A DNA stretch of 64,000 bases from Streptomyces sp. NBC_00289 (GCF_041435115.1 NZ_CP108046.1:7564001-7628000), one strand, 5' to 3'; counted from the first letter of the stretch, positions 26,762 through 34,462 are shown. A program made the numbers and translations. The notes: generated by a model not told the origin, from the letters alone.

Positions 26762-27235
26762 GTGCCCCGCAGCCTGGCCAACGCCCCGATCATGATCCTC
26801 AACGGACCCAACCTGAACCTGCTGGGGCAGCGTCAGCCGGAGATCTACGGCTCCGACACGCTCGCCGACGTGGAGGCCCTGTGCGTCAAGGCGGCGGCCG
26901 CGCACGGCGGCACGGTGGACTTCCGCCAGTCCAACCACGAGGGCGAACTCGTCGACTGGATCCAGGAGGCGCGACTCGAGCACTGCGGGATCGTCATCAA
27001 CCCGGGTGCCTACTCCCACACCTCCGTGGCCATCCTGGACGCGCTCAACGCGTGTGACGGCCTTCCGGTGCTGGAGGTCCACATCTCCAACATCCACCGG
27101 CGCGAGTCGTTCCGCCACCACTCCTACGTCTCGCTGCGTGCCGACGGCGTCATCGCCGGGTGCGGGGTGCAGGGGTACGTGTTCGGTGTCGAACGGGTCG
27201 CCGCGCTCGCCGGGGCTGCCCGGGCCGACGCGTAA
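26762..27235 (+). CDS. aroQ: Type II 3-dehydroquinate dehydratase
   Basis: 157 residues from a GTG, GGAGG upstream. Type II motifs are complete: '[21 protein letters not shown]' (catalytic Tyr in the lid loop), '[17 protein letters not shown]', '[20 protein letters not shown]' and '[22 protein letters not shown]' with the catalytic His. It converts 3-dehydroquinate to 3-dehydroshikimate, either in aromatic biosynthesis or in quinate breakdown. No other aro gene is adjacent. Confidence 0.94.
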   Translation: MPRSLANAPIMILNGPNLNLLGQRQPEIYGSDTLADVEALCVKAAAAHGGTVDFRQSNHEGELVDWIQEARLEHCGIVINPGAYSHTSVAILDALNACDGLPVLEVHISNIHRRESFRHHSYVSLRADGVIAGCGVQGYVFGVERVAALAGAARADA

Positions 27236-27260
27236 GTCCCGTCGTCCTGGCGGGCGGGAC

Positions 27261-28022
27261 TTACAGTCGCCCGGCCTCCACGATCCGCCGCAGGAAGCGC
27301 CGGGTGCGTTCCTGCTGCGGATCGCCGAAGATCTGCTCGGCGCTGCCGCGCTCCAACACCACGCCGCCGTCGAGGAAGCAGACCTGGTCGGCGACGTCGC
27401 GCGCGAAGCCCATCTCGTGCGTGGCGAGCACCATGGTCATCCCGTCGTCCTTCAGATCGCGGACGACGCTGAGGACCTCGCCCACGAGCTCCGGGTCGAG
27501 GGCGGCGGTGATCTCGTCGAACAGCAGCAGCCGGGGCCGTACGGCCAGGGCGCGCACGATCGCGACCCGTTGCTGCTGGCCGCCGCTCAACCGGTCCGGA
27601 TACTCGCCCGCCTTGCCGGCCAGCCCGAGCCGCTCCAGGAGGTCCCGGGCCCGTTCCTCGGCCTCCGAGCGGGAGACGCCGTGCACCCGGCGCGGGGCAA
27701 GGGTGATGTTCTCCAGGACCGTCATGTGCGGAAAGAGGTTGTACGCCTGGAAGACCACGCCGATACGGCGGCGCACCGCGTCGTGGTCGGCGCGCGGGTC
27801 GGTGATCTCCTCGTCGTCCAGCCAGATCGCACCGTCGTCGATCTCCTCCAGGAGGTTCGCGCAGCGCAGCAGCGTGGACTTGCCGGAGCCCGAGGCGCCG
27901 ATCAGGGCGGTCACCGTGTGCGGGGCGACCTCCAGGTCGACGTCCCGGAGCACGACCGAGTCGCCGAAGGACTTGCGGACGGACTCCATGCGCAGCACGG
28001 AGGACGTGTCGGCGGTGCTCAT
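27261..28022 (-). CDS. Polar amino-acid ABC transporter, ATP-binding subunit
   Basis: 253 residues. Walker A '[20 protein letters not shown]', Q-loop 'VVFQAYNLFPHMTVLENITLAP', signature 'RLSGGQQQRVAIVRALA', Walker B 'LLLFDEITAALDPELVGEVL' and H-loop 'LATHEMGFARDVADQV'. The pattern 'TLAPRRVHGVSRSEA' and 'EMGFARDVAD' are typical of the GlnQ/HisP group. Walker B carries Ile after Glu (DEIT rather than the usual DEPT), seen in some actinobacterial members. It overlaps the permease gene by ATGA, the last of three coupled genes. Confidence 0.93.
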   Translation of the reverse strand: MSTADTSSVLRMESVRKSFGDSVVLRDVDLEVAPHTVTALIGASGSGKSTLLRCANLLEEIDDGAIWLDDEEITDPRADHDAVRRRIGVVFQAYNLFPHMTVLENITLAPRRVHGVSRSEAEERARDLLERLGLAGKAGEYPDRLSGGQQQRVAIVRALAVRPRLLLFDEITAALDPELVGEVLSVVRDLKDDGMTMVLATHEMGFARDVADQVCFLDGGVVLERGSAEQIFGDPQQERTRRFLRRIVEAGRL

Positions 28023-28936
28023 ATGGTGCCTCCCTGGGCCCGCCGGCGGTCCATCCGCGCCGTCACCCAGTCGGTGAAACGGGTCATCGGGATGGTCAGT
28101 GCCACGAACACCAGGCCCGCGACGATGTACGGCGTGTAGTTGAGGCTGCGGCCCACGATGATGTCGGCGGCCCGCACGGCGTCGATCGCACCGCCGATCG
28201 ACACGAGCCCGGTGTCCTTCTGGAGCGAGACGAGGTCGTTGAGCAGAGGCGGCACCTGGCGGCGTACGGCCTGGGGCAACACCACGTACCGCAGCGCCTG
28301 CCGGTTGGTGAGGCCCAGCGAGCGGGCCGCGGCGCGCTGCGAGGGGTGGACCGACTCGATGCCGGCGCGGAACACCTCGGCGACGTACGCCGAATACGTC
28401 AGCGTCAGTGCCGTACCGCCGAGGAGCACCGGGTCGACGGTCACGCCCTGTAGGCGCAGCGCCGGAACGCCCAGGACCACGATCATCAGGTTGATGATCA
28501 GCGGGAGCCCGCGGAAGAAGTCGGTGTACGCGGCGGCCAGCGCCCGCAGCGGGAAGAACACCGGCCCGCGCAGGGTGCGCGCGATGGCGATCAGCATGCC
28601 GAGCACCAGCACGGCGACACCGCAGATGAGCAGCAGCCGGACGTTGAGCCACAGCCCTTCCAGGACCTTGGGGAACGCCTCGCGCGCGTACTGCCCGTCG
28701 AAGAACGTCTCCTTGGTGCGCTGCCAGCCCGGCGCGCTGACGACGACCAGGTAGAGGACGACACCCGTGACCAGGGTGGAGAGCGCGGCGACCGAGGTGG
28801 CCCGGCGGGCCCGGACGCGCTTGTGGCGCTCGCGCTCGATCCGCCGCAGCGAGGGCACGTACTCGTCGCCGGCGCCGGTCATGCCACCGTCGTCGTCCGC
28901 GCCCTCCCGGCCGGACTCCTCCTTGGTGACGGTCAC
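28019..28936 (-). CDS. Polar amino-acid ABC transporter, permease subunit
   Basis: 305 residues from a GTG that overlaps the upstream TGA by GTGA. A charged N-terminal cytoplasmic stretch of about 45 residues precedes the HisM/GlnP-type permease domain: 'LWLNVRLLLICGVAVLVLGMLIAIAR', 'AYTDFFRGLPLIINLMIVVLG' and the EAA loop 'FRAGIESVHPSQRAAARSLGLTNRQALRYVVLPQAVRRQVPPLLND'. The protein forms the membrane channel and presumably homodimerises, because only one permease gene is present. It is the middle gene of the operon. Confidence 0.93.
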   Translation of the reverse strand: MTVTKEESGREGADDDGGMTGAGDEYVPSLRRIERERHKRVRARRATSVAALSTLVTGVVLYLVVVSAPGWQRTKETFFDGQYAREAFPKVLEGLWLNVRLLLICGVAVLVLGMLIAIARTLRGPVFFPLRALAAAYTDFFRGLPLIINLMIVVLGVPALRLQGVTVDPVLLGGTALTLTYSAYVAEVFRAGIESVHPSQRAAARSLGLTNRQALRYVVLPQAVRRQVPPLLNDLVSLQKDTGLVSIGGAIDAVRAADIIVGRSLNYTPYIVAGLVFVALTIPMTRFTDWVTARMDRRRAQGGTI

Positions 28937-29817
28937 TTGAGCACCGGGGCGTCGACGGCGTCGGACAGCCAACGCGTCTCGATCTCCGCCAGCGTGCCGT
29001 CGGTGCGCAGGGCGTCCACCGCGGCACTCACGCACGTGGTGAGCGCGCTGCCCTTGTCGAGCACGAGCCCGAACTGCTCCGGCGTACCACCCTGGTTCTC
29101 GAACTGCCCGACGATCTTCGCGTCGGTGACCTCGGCCGCCGTGATGTAGAACGCGGTCGGCAGGTCGGTGACGATGGCGTCGACCTGGCCGTTCTTCAGC
29201 GCCGACTTGGCCTGGTCGTTCTTGGCGTAGACGGCGGCGTCCCGGCTCGGCTTCACCACGTCGTCGATGTAGTCGAGGCTGGTGGTGCCGACCTGGGCGC
29301 CGAGCTTGAGGCCCTTCAGGTCCGCGATGCTCGTCGCCTTGGCGGCCTTGCTGCCCTTGAGCGCGATGACGGCCTGGCGCACGTCGTAGTAGCCGGAGGA
29401 GAAGTCCACGGCCTTCTTGCGCTCGGCGCTGATCGACACCTGGTTGACGTCGAAGTCGAAGGTCTTCTCACCCGGTGCGAACGCCTTGTTGAAGGGAACG
29501 CTCTGCCAGACGACGGCGCTCTTGTCGTATCCGAGCTGCTTCGCCACGGCGTAGGCGACCGCCGACTCGAAGCCCTCACCGTTGGCCGGCTTGTCGTCCT
29601 TGAACCACGGCTCGTACGCGGGCTCGTCGGTGGCGATCGTCAGCTTGCCGGAGGACTTGGTGGCCAACCCGCCCTTCACGCACGCGGTCCCGGCCGACCC
29701 CGAAGGCGAGTCGGCGGCCTTCTCCTCCGGCTGCGGGGCGCAGCCCACGGCGGTGGCGAGCAGGGCTGTGGCGGCGGCGGCGACAACGCGGCGCAGCGCG
29801 TGCGGGGCAGAGTGCAT
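28933..29817 (-). CDS. Amino-acid ABC transporter substrate-binding lipoprotein
   Basis: 294 residues from the ATG at 29817; a longer in-frame start at 29877 is less likely. The signal peptide ends in the lipobox 'TAVGCAP'. The SBP_bac_3 domain follows: 'LTIATDEPAYEPWFKDDKPANGEGFESAVAYAVAKQLG', 'FDFDVNQVSISAERKKAVDFSSGYYDVRQAVIAL', 'GAQVGTTSLDYI', and 'VDAIVTDLPTAFYI'. It captures a polar amino acid outside the membrane. First gene of the three-gene operon; promoter in 29818 onwards. Confidence 0.92.
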   Translation of the reverse strand: MHSAPHALRRVVAAAATALLATAVGCAPQPEEKAADSPSGSAGTACVKGGLATKSSGKLTIATDEPAYEPWFKDDKPANGEGFESAVAYAVAKQLGYDKSAVVWQSVPFNKAFAPGEKTFDFDVNQVSISAERKKAVDFSSGYYDVRQAVIALKGSKAAKATSIADLKGLKLGAQVGTTSLDYIDDVVKPSRDAAVYAKNDQAKSALKNGQVDAIVTDLPTAFYITAAEVTDAKIVGQFENQGGTPEQFGLVLDKGSALTTCVSAAVDALRTDGTLAEIETRWLSDAVDAPVLK

Positions 29818-30205
29818 GGCGGGAGAGTGACAGTCTGGCGTCCCGTTTGTCGAGGTCACGGCGAGATGTGTCCGCATGGTGGGAACGGGTGTTGCGTTCT
29901 CGTGAACGCGTTCCCGCGCTCTGGCGTCCGACCTCGATTCGTGCCGGGGCCGCCGGTCGAGGGCGGGGATCGAAAGACCGGCGGCCCGTACCGCGCAGGA
30001 GCCGTCATCCCGCGCGGGGCTGCTTCCAGTTGAGCGCGCAACCAGATACGCCGGGAGCGCGCGTGTGACGCGGGTGCGTGTGAAGGCTTCACACGGGGAG
30101 CGCGCGGAGCGGGAACGGGGCGCGCACTCACCGGCGCGCGCCGGGCTTCACCGCCGAGCGCCGGGTTTCACCGCCGAGCCGTGGCAGACAGCCCGCGCCC
30201 GGTGC
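29818..30205. other. 388-bp gene-free stretch with a 20-bp tandem duplication and a small hairpin
   Basis: It contains the promoter of the ABC operon at its left side. Two adjacent 20-bp copies (30138-30157 and 30158-30177) begin GCGCCGGG and differ at one base (C/T in -CTTCACC-). GTGTGAAG-G-CTTCACAC (30078-30094) is a near-perfect dyad. No convincing ORF or RNA gene is visible. Confidence 0.6.
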
Positions 30206-30388
30206 TCACCACCCGCGCGCGTGCCACTCCGGCAGGTGCGGGCGTTCCGCGCCAAGCGTCGTGTCGTTGCCGTGTCCCGGATAGACCCAGGTCTCGTCCG
30301 GCAGCACGTCGAAGATCTTCGTCTCCACATCGTGGATCAGACTGGCGAACGCCTTCGCGTCCTTACGGGTGTTGCCCACACCGCTGGA
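30206..30388 (-). pseudogene. 3' remnant of an MBL-fold hydrolase gene
   Basis: On the minus strand an open frame ending in TGA (30208-30206) encodes the last about 57 residues of a metallo-beta-lactamase-fold hydrolase: '[20 protein letters not shown]', then 'LPDETWVYPGHGNDTTLG' and 'ERPHLPEWHARGW'. It aligns end to end with the C-terminus of the intact gene at 34463-35113 (LPDETWIYPGHGNDTTLG). Similarity stops near 30385, and the N-terminal two thirds with the H-x-H-x-D-H motif are missing. It is too diverged to be a recent duplicate, so it may come from an incoming allele. Confidence 0.8.
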
Positions 30389-30496
30389 GAAGCCATTTGT
30401 GGAGAGCCCGGTGCCTGGAGACGGGCACGCCGGGTTCGGGAGGCGGCTCGGGGAAACCCACTGGTGGAAACACCAGCAGGGCGCCCCGAGTCGACC

Positions 30497-30685
30497 TCAC
30501 CGATGCCTCGCCACTGCTTGAGGCGGTCGATGCACCGCTCGACGGTGTTGCGCTGCTTGTAGGTCTCGCGGTCGAAGGCGGGCGGCCGGCCGCCCCGGCT
30601 GCCGCGTCGAAGGCGGTGTGCCTGCTAGTCGGCCGTGACAGGGATGACCGCACGGATTCCGCGCCTGTTAAACGAAACGGCCTAG
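30497..30685 (-). mobile_element. IS5-family transposase remnant (copy 1), internally deleted and with a nonsense codon
   Basis: Minus-strand translation gives '[20 protein letters not shown]' followed by '[10 protein letters not shown]', a C-terminal DDE transposase segment of IS5 type. Compared with copy 2 there is an in-frame TAG upstream of 'QAHRLRRG' (copy 2 reads DQRAHRLRRG). Similarity ends abruptly after KQWRGI. The outer end CTAGGCCGTTTCGTTTAAC (30685-30667, minus strand) resembles the inverted repeat of copy 2. Clearly non-functional. Confidence 0.8.
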
Positions 30686-30737
30686 GTCCCTCGCCTGCGG
30701 ATTCAGTCCACGAACGGTGAGCCGGCGAGGACTTGAC

Positions 30738-30763
30738 GTGATCAGCCCCACGGGACTGATCAC
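30738..30763. promoter_or_regulatory. Inverted repeat upstream of the paralogue array
   Basis: GTGATCAG (30738-30745) and CTGATCAC (30756-30763) form a perfect 8-bp dyad with a 10-bp spacer, ending 18 bp before the proposed ATG at 30782. It is a candidate operator for the array. The tandem winged-helix protein at 33447 is one possible ligand, by proximity only. Confidence 0.4.
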
Positions 30764-30781
30764 ATCGGCATGATGCACCGC

Positions 30782-31360
30782 ATGGATGCATCGGCGTGGG
30801 TCGCAGCAGTGTCAGGTCTGATCGGCGCGGGGATCGGAGGAATCGCCTCCATTAAGGCCGCGGCATACGCTCAGAGGGGACAGATCCAGGCGATGCAGAT
30901 ACAGATGCAGACCGGAGCCGACCTCCGATCACGGGACAAGTCCGAAGCCGCTGCGGATGAGGCGATCCGCCAGCTCCACGTCATCAAGCAGCACTACTGG
31001 ACGCACCCCCGTGGAGACGACCAAAGGTCGTTGTCCTCCTGGAATGAGCGACTGCGCAAGCAGATCGCGCAGATGGGGTTGATCACTCCGCGTCTTCGCG
31101 ATGCGAAGTTGCGTAAGCGCGTTGAGCAGATCGTGGAGGCGCTGGCCTACTACCGCGAGCTAAGGGATCCCAGTCTGGACGGCTACCCCAGCCTCGCCTA
31201 TGAGCTGTTCCGGCACGGACTCGACTGCCTGGGTACTGCTGTGCGTCATGAGCCACTACCCGATGAACACCAGGCCGTCCGAGACGCCGCAAGCATCATT
31301 GCGGAGTACAACGCCCGGATGGAGGAGGAGGCCCGGTCGTACGAAGAGGGCTACCACTGA
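30782..31360 (+). CDS. Array paralogue 1: small membrane-anchored helical protein with R-x-E-P-x-P motif
   Basis: About 192 residues. The ATG at 30782 is chosen because the resulting N-terminus 'MDASAWVAAVSGLIGAGIGG' aligns with those of paralogues 2-4; ATGs at 30770 and 30773 are alternatives, and none has a good SD. One glycine-rich hydrophobic helix (about 5-25) is followed by a Gln/Met-rich then charged helical region. The C-terminal signature is 'LGTAVRHEPLPDEHQAVRDA'. It is the most divergent member. Family and function unrecognised. The predicted layout is a membrane anchor with a cytoplasmic helical domain. Confidence 0.7.
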   Translation: MDASAWVAAVSGLIGAGIGGIASIKAAAYAQRGQIQAMQIQMQTGADLRSRDKSEAAADEAIRQLHVIKQHYWTHPRGDDQRSLSSWNERLRKQIAQMGLITPRLRDAKLRKRVEQIVEALAYYRELRDPSLDGYPSLAYELFRHGLDCLGTAVRHEPLPDEHQAVRDAASIIAEYNARMEEEARSYEEGYH

Positions 31361-31416
31361 TCCAGGACCCGAGAGATCAGCTTCGACAACTTCCTATTTC
31401 CGGCAGGATGACCACC

Positions 31417-31956
31417 GTGGAAGCGGAGACGTTGGTGGGGTTGATCGGTTTCGGAGGCGCTGTGGTGGGTGCCGGCGGTGCCCTCCTGGGCGGATGGCTC
31501 CAGCAGCGGCACCAGGCGAAGACAGCGAGGCACGAGCGCCTGGAGGCCCGAGGGTACGCGGCAGGAGAGCAGGCCCTCGCAGAGCTGTACCAGCTCCGTC
31601 AGCACCTGGTGGAGTGTGGTGTGGCCGGAAACGTTCCACAGGAGCGTCAGCCCTGGCGGTTCATCGCCGTGACGCACCTGGATGAGGCCGAGTTGGCCGT
31701 GATGCTGATGCCGAGCGCTCCTCTCGTCCACGCGCGCGTGGTGGAAGTCCTGATCCTCGCCAAGCGGTTCGAGCTGGCAGGACAGCACCGCCAGCGACAG
31801 GTCCAGTGGATGAAGCACTGCGTGGTTGCCGCAATCGACATGCTCTCTGCCCACATGCGCGGAGAGCCCATCCCGGAGATCGGGTTGGAGCGCTACAGGA
31901 CCCGTGCTCGTGAGCACGACAGCCGGTTCGAGCCCTACGACGGCGGCGACGACTGA
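31417..31956 (+). CDS. Array paralogue 2: glycine-zipper membrane helix plus helical domain, R-x-E-P-x-P motif
   Basis: About 179 residues from the GTG at 31417, which lies 9 nt after AGG and aligns with the starts of copies 3 and 4; an ATG 9 nt earlier is possible. The N-terminus 'VEAETLVGLIGFGGAVVGAG' continues to a hydrophobic helix with G-x-x-x-G spacing, followed by 'WLQQRHQAKTARHERLEARG'. The C-terminal signature is 'AIDMLSAHMRGEPIPEIG'. It is closest to copy 4, also at DNA level over the first 100 bp. Unknown function. It lies 56 bp after copy 1. Confidence 0.75.
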   Translation: MEAETLVGLIGFGGAVVGAGGALLGGWLQQRHQAKTARHERLEARGYAAGEQALAELYQLRQHLVECGVAGNVPQERQPWRFIAVTHLDEAELAVMLMPSAPLVHARVVEVLILAKRFELAGQHRQRQVQWMKHCVVAAIDMLSAHMRGEPIPEIGLERYRTRAREHDSRFEPYDGGDD

Positions 31957-31991
31957 GGCCGTCAGAGCCGGAGTCCCAGGAGGTTCTAGCA

Positions 31992-32492
31992 GTGCAGGCA
32001 GAGACGTTGGCGGCTTTCATGGGCCTCACGGGTGCCGTGGTGGGTGCTGGGGTATCCACGGGGGCCGTGATCTGGCAGCAGCGGAAGACCGCGCAAGAGG
32101 CCGAGCGGACGCACCTGCTGGGCCTGGCCGAGGCGGCTGCCAACGAGGTGATCAGACTGACCTACGCGGTAGAGGACCACTTCGAGGACGGAGTGCCGGT
32201 GACGAATATGCCGGATACCCATCGGCAGTGGTTCGCGGATCTCCGGATGATCCTTCGGGATCTGGAGTCCCAGGCTCTGAGGTTCCCCGACCCGAAGGTT
32301 CAGCAGGTCGTGCGGTGGCGCCACGCCGAGATCCTTCGGGATCCCGAAGGTGTGGCCGAGGAGGAGGACTGGCCGACAGCCCGATACCGAGACATCTGCA
32401 TCCACTTCCCCACCGTCATGGGGACGGTAATCCGCAGGGAGCCTTTCCCGGACGGCATATGGGGCCAGTTCCCCGGCGCTTGGCCTCCGTGA
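31992..32492 (+). CDS. Array paralogue 3: glycine-rich membrane helix plus helical domain, R-x-E-P-x-P motif
   Basis: 166 residues from a GTG preceded by AGGAGG. The N-terminus 'VQAETLAAFMGLTGAVVGAG' matches its neighbours, the membrane helix is followed by 'WQQRKTAQEAERTHLLGLAE', and the C-terminus has 'FPTVMGTVIRREPFPDG'. The middle is more acidic and Trp-rich ('VAEEEDWPTARYRDIC') than in the other copies. It lies 35 bp after copy 2, so the array is probably one operon. Function unknown. Confidence 0.75.
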   Translation: MQAETLAAFMGLTGAVVGAGVSTGAVIWQQRKTAQEAERTHLLGLAEAAANEVIRLTYAVEDHFEDGVPVTNMPDTHRQWFADLRMILRDLESQALRFPDPKVQQVVRWRHAEILRDPEGVAEEEDWPTARYRDICIHFPTVMGTVIRREPFPDGIWGQFPGAWPP

Positions 32493-32541
32493 TGACACCT
32501 GTGTACCTGACCGAGCTGGCCGAGCCGAGAGGATGATCGCC

Positions 32542-33087
32542 GTGCAGACGGAGACGTTGGTGGGGCTGATCAGTGGTCTAGGTGGTGCCGTCATAGGCGC
32601 TGGAGGCGCCTTGATGGGCGCATGGCTCCAGCAGCATCATCAGGCCAAGACGGTCCGTATGGAGCGGCAGGAGGGCTACTCCAGGGCAGCCGCAGACGCG
32701 GCCCTCGGTGCGTTCCTCAAGGTGCAGCAGGTCGCCCTGGGGATCGGTCGGCCGGACTCAGCAGATCCCAACTCCCTGCGTGTGCTCACCGAGACGGTCA
32801 TCGAGCACACGCACACGGCTAGACACGCGGCTCTACTTCTTGTACGTGCTCACGAAGTTCGGGAGCGCTTGGAGGAGATTGTTCAGGTTCTCCTCGCCTG
32901 GGAAACGGCTCCAGTGGTCGAAGGTCAGTCTCGCGAAAGGGCCATGTGCAGTTGGTGGAACAGCGCCGCCGGTGAAGCGTTGGAGGTGCTCGCCGCACAC
33001 ATGCGGGATGAGCCTCTGCCTCCTAGGCATCGTTCTTACGTTGCCATGATGACCTCCGTCGCCAGCCGCCTTCCGGACCCGTCATGA
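32542..33087 (+). CDS. Array paralogue 4: glycine-zipper membrane helix plus helical domain, R-x-E-P-x-P motif
   Basis: About 181 residues from the GTG at 32542 (VQTETLVGLISGLGGAVIGA); the ATG at 32533 is too close to the AGAGG to be a good start. Near-identical layout to copy 2, including 'WLQQHHQAKTVRMERQEG'. The central 'AHEVRERLEEIVQVLLAW' is amphipathic. The C-terminal signature is 'GEALEVLAAHMRDEPLPPRH'. It is the last of the four tandem genes, 31 bp before the terminal repeat of IS remnant 2. Function unknown. Confidence 0.75.
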   Translation: MQTETLVGLISGLGGAVIGAGGALMGAWLQQHHQAKTVRMERQEGYSRAAADAALGAFLKVQQVALGIGRPDSADPNSLRVLTETVIEHTHTARHAALLLVRAHEVRERLEEIVQVLLAWETAPVVEGQSRERAMCSWWNSAAGEALEVLAAHMRDEPLPPRHRSYVAMMTSVASRLPDPS

Positions 33088-33118
33088 CGCCCGTCAGAAC
33101 AGGTGCTTGCACTTTGTA

Positions 33119-33401
33119 CTAGGCAGTTTCGTTTGGATCACCGGGCGGACCAGAGGAAGATGCCCGCGATGTGGAGTCCGGCCAGGTATATGGTGGCGGT
33201 CTTCTCGTAGCGGGTGGCGATGCCTCGCCACTGTTTGAGGCGTTTGACGCACCGCTCGACGGTGTTGCGCTGCATGTAGGTCTCGCGGTCGAAGGCCGGT
33301 GGTCTGCCACTGCGGCTGCCCCGACGTAGGCGGTGTGCGCGCTGGTCAGCGGGGACGGCGCTGCTGAACGGCCGCGCACGGTGGACCCAGGACCGAAACA
33401 T
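33119..33401 (-). mobile_element. IS5-family transposase remnant (copy 2), 3' end with terminal repeat
   Basis: Minus-strand translation ends 'ATRYEKTATIYLAGLHIAGI' plus FLWSAR and a TGA at 33140-33138, a standard C-terminus of Streptomyces IS5-type transposases. Upstream are '[20 protein letters not shown]' and QWRGI. The outer end CTAGGCAGTTTCGTTTGGATC (33119-33139) matches the terminal repeat of copy 1 at 15 of 19 positions. The N-terminal half, with the first catalytic Asp, is missing. Copies 1 and 2 have the same orientation and bracket the four-gene array. The rest of the gap 33088-33446 has no gene. Confidence 0.85.
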
Positions 33402-33402
33402 A

Positions 33403-33416
33403 TGTCAAATATGACA
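33403..33416. promoter_or_regulatory. TGTCA-AATA-TGACA palindrome upstream of the tandem winged-helix gene
   Basis: A perfect 5-bp dyad with a 4-bp AT spacer, in an unusually AT-rich patch right at the edge of the IS remnant and 30 bp before the ATG at 33447. It fits an operator overlapping the promoter. The downstream protein has two winged-helix domains and could autoregulate here. Confidence 0.5.
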
Positions 33417-33446
33417 ACTTGGGCTCCGGCGCTACCATCCCTCAGC

Positions 33447-34373
33447 ATGACCACCGAGCGGTATGCCGAGCAGTTCCTCCTGTGCCTGCTCGAAGTATCC
33501 GGGGGGAGTCTCACTGAGTTCCTGGACCCCGAAGCGATCATGAAATCTGCCCGGCTCGACATGCCTGAGAAGGACGCCATCCTCTCGCTGCTGATCGAGC
33601 AGGGGTACGTGAGCAGCGGGGGCGAGACCCGCGAACGTCCCGTGTACGCGCTGAGGTTCACGAACGCCGGCCTGGAGCACGCACAGCACCTGCGCCGGAT
33701 ATCGCGGTCGAAGACTGAACGCGACGTCTACCTCCACAACTGGCTCGTACGCTGGGCCTACGACAACACCCCGGCTGGAGGATCGGCGAGTCTTCAGGAG
33801 TTCGCCGGAGACGAGCACTGGTGGTTCGCTGGCACGGAGGTCACCTGGGACGAGGTGTTCGCCGCAGTCGACTTCCTCGAGGCCGAGAACCTCCTCGCCG
33901 TGGAGCGCGTCCCCGGCCGCATCGGCGTCCGGCCGACCCCCCTCGGCATCAAGTTCGCCCACTCCCACATGACCTTGAGGACCTTCATGACCACTCAGCA
34001 GCCGCACTCGTCCAGCGTCACCAACCACTTCGGCGGCATCGTCGTCCAGGGGAACGCGACCGGCAGCAACCTCGCCACGGGCGGCGGCAACACCCAGACC
34101 GTCAATCAGGGCGTGGATGGGGACGCGCTTGCCTCGCTCGTCGCCCAGCTGCGTCAGATCGTGCCGGCCCTGGAGCTCTCGCAGGATGACGCCGAGGAAC
34201 TCGCCGAGGAGATCGACACCCTTGAGAGCGAAGGGGCCGAGCCGACCCGGGGCCGCAGGATCATGCGTCGGATCGCACGCATCGTCACGCCCGCTCTGCC
34301 CGCAGCTGCGGCGGCGGGTGCCGACGCAGCTGTCCAGGCGGCCATCGCGGCGGGTACGGGGCTCTTCGGCTGA
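33447..34373 (+). CDS. Tandem winged-helix protein with a central Gly/Asn-rich amyloid-like motif and a hydrophobic tail
   Basis: 308 residues. Two wHTH-like segments fill residues 1-85 ('ILSLLIEQGYVSS', 'YALRFTNAGLEHAQ') and 95-172 ('VTWDEVFAAVDFLEAENLLA', 'VRPTPLGIKFAHS'). At 193-221 is 'NHFGGIVVQGNATGSNLATG' followed by GGNTQTVNQ. This kind of short beta-prone, Gly/Asn-rich repeat with a V-Q-G core resembles RHIM-like or bacterial amyloid signalling motifs. A charged helix (226-280) and an Ala/Gly hydrophobic tail (281-308) end the protein. I do not recognise the full family. It lies in the island next to the array; a sensor or signalling role is inferred. Confidence 0.72.
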   Translation: MTTERYAEQFLLCLLEVSGGSLTEFLDPEAIMKSARLDMPEKDAILSLLIEQGYVSSGGETRERPVYALRFTNAGLEHAQHLRRISRSKTERDVYLHNWLVRWAYDNTPAGGSASLQEFAGDEHWWFAGTEVTWDEVFAAVDFLEAENLLAVERVPGRIGVRPTPLGIKFAHSHMTLRTFMTTQQPHSSSVTNHFGGIVVQGNATGSNLATGGGNTQTVNQGVDGDALASLVAQLRQIVPALELSQDDAEELAEEIDTLESEGAEPTRGRRIMRRIARIVTPALPAAAAAGADAAVQAAIAAGTGLFG

Positions 34374-34462
34374 CCGTTTTCGTGCGGTGGCCGCTGGCTT
34401 CGACCGACTGCCACAGACGCGGCTATTCCCCAGCGGCCTCCGAGGCGGCGATGCCCGCCGAC

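Larger units (their letters stand above)
30391..30769. other. Gene-free stretch between the MBL remnant and the paralogue array
   Basis: It holds the junction of the MBL remnant with IS5 remnant copy 1, the IS remnant itself (30497-30685), and 84 bp of promoter-like sequence before the first array gene. I see no intact gene. Several short open frames on both strands are IS shadows. Confidence 0.6.

Noticed and set aside
30078..30094. GTGTGAAG-G-CTTCACAC as a terminator of the MBL remnant
   Set aside because: The dyad is short and over 110 bp beyond the stop codon; the loop is too small for a stable hairpin.
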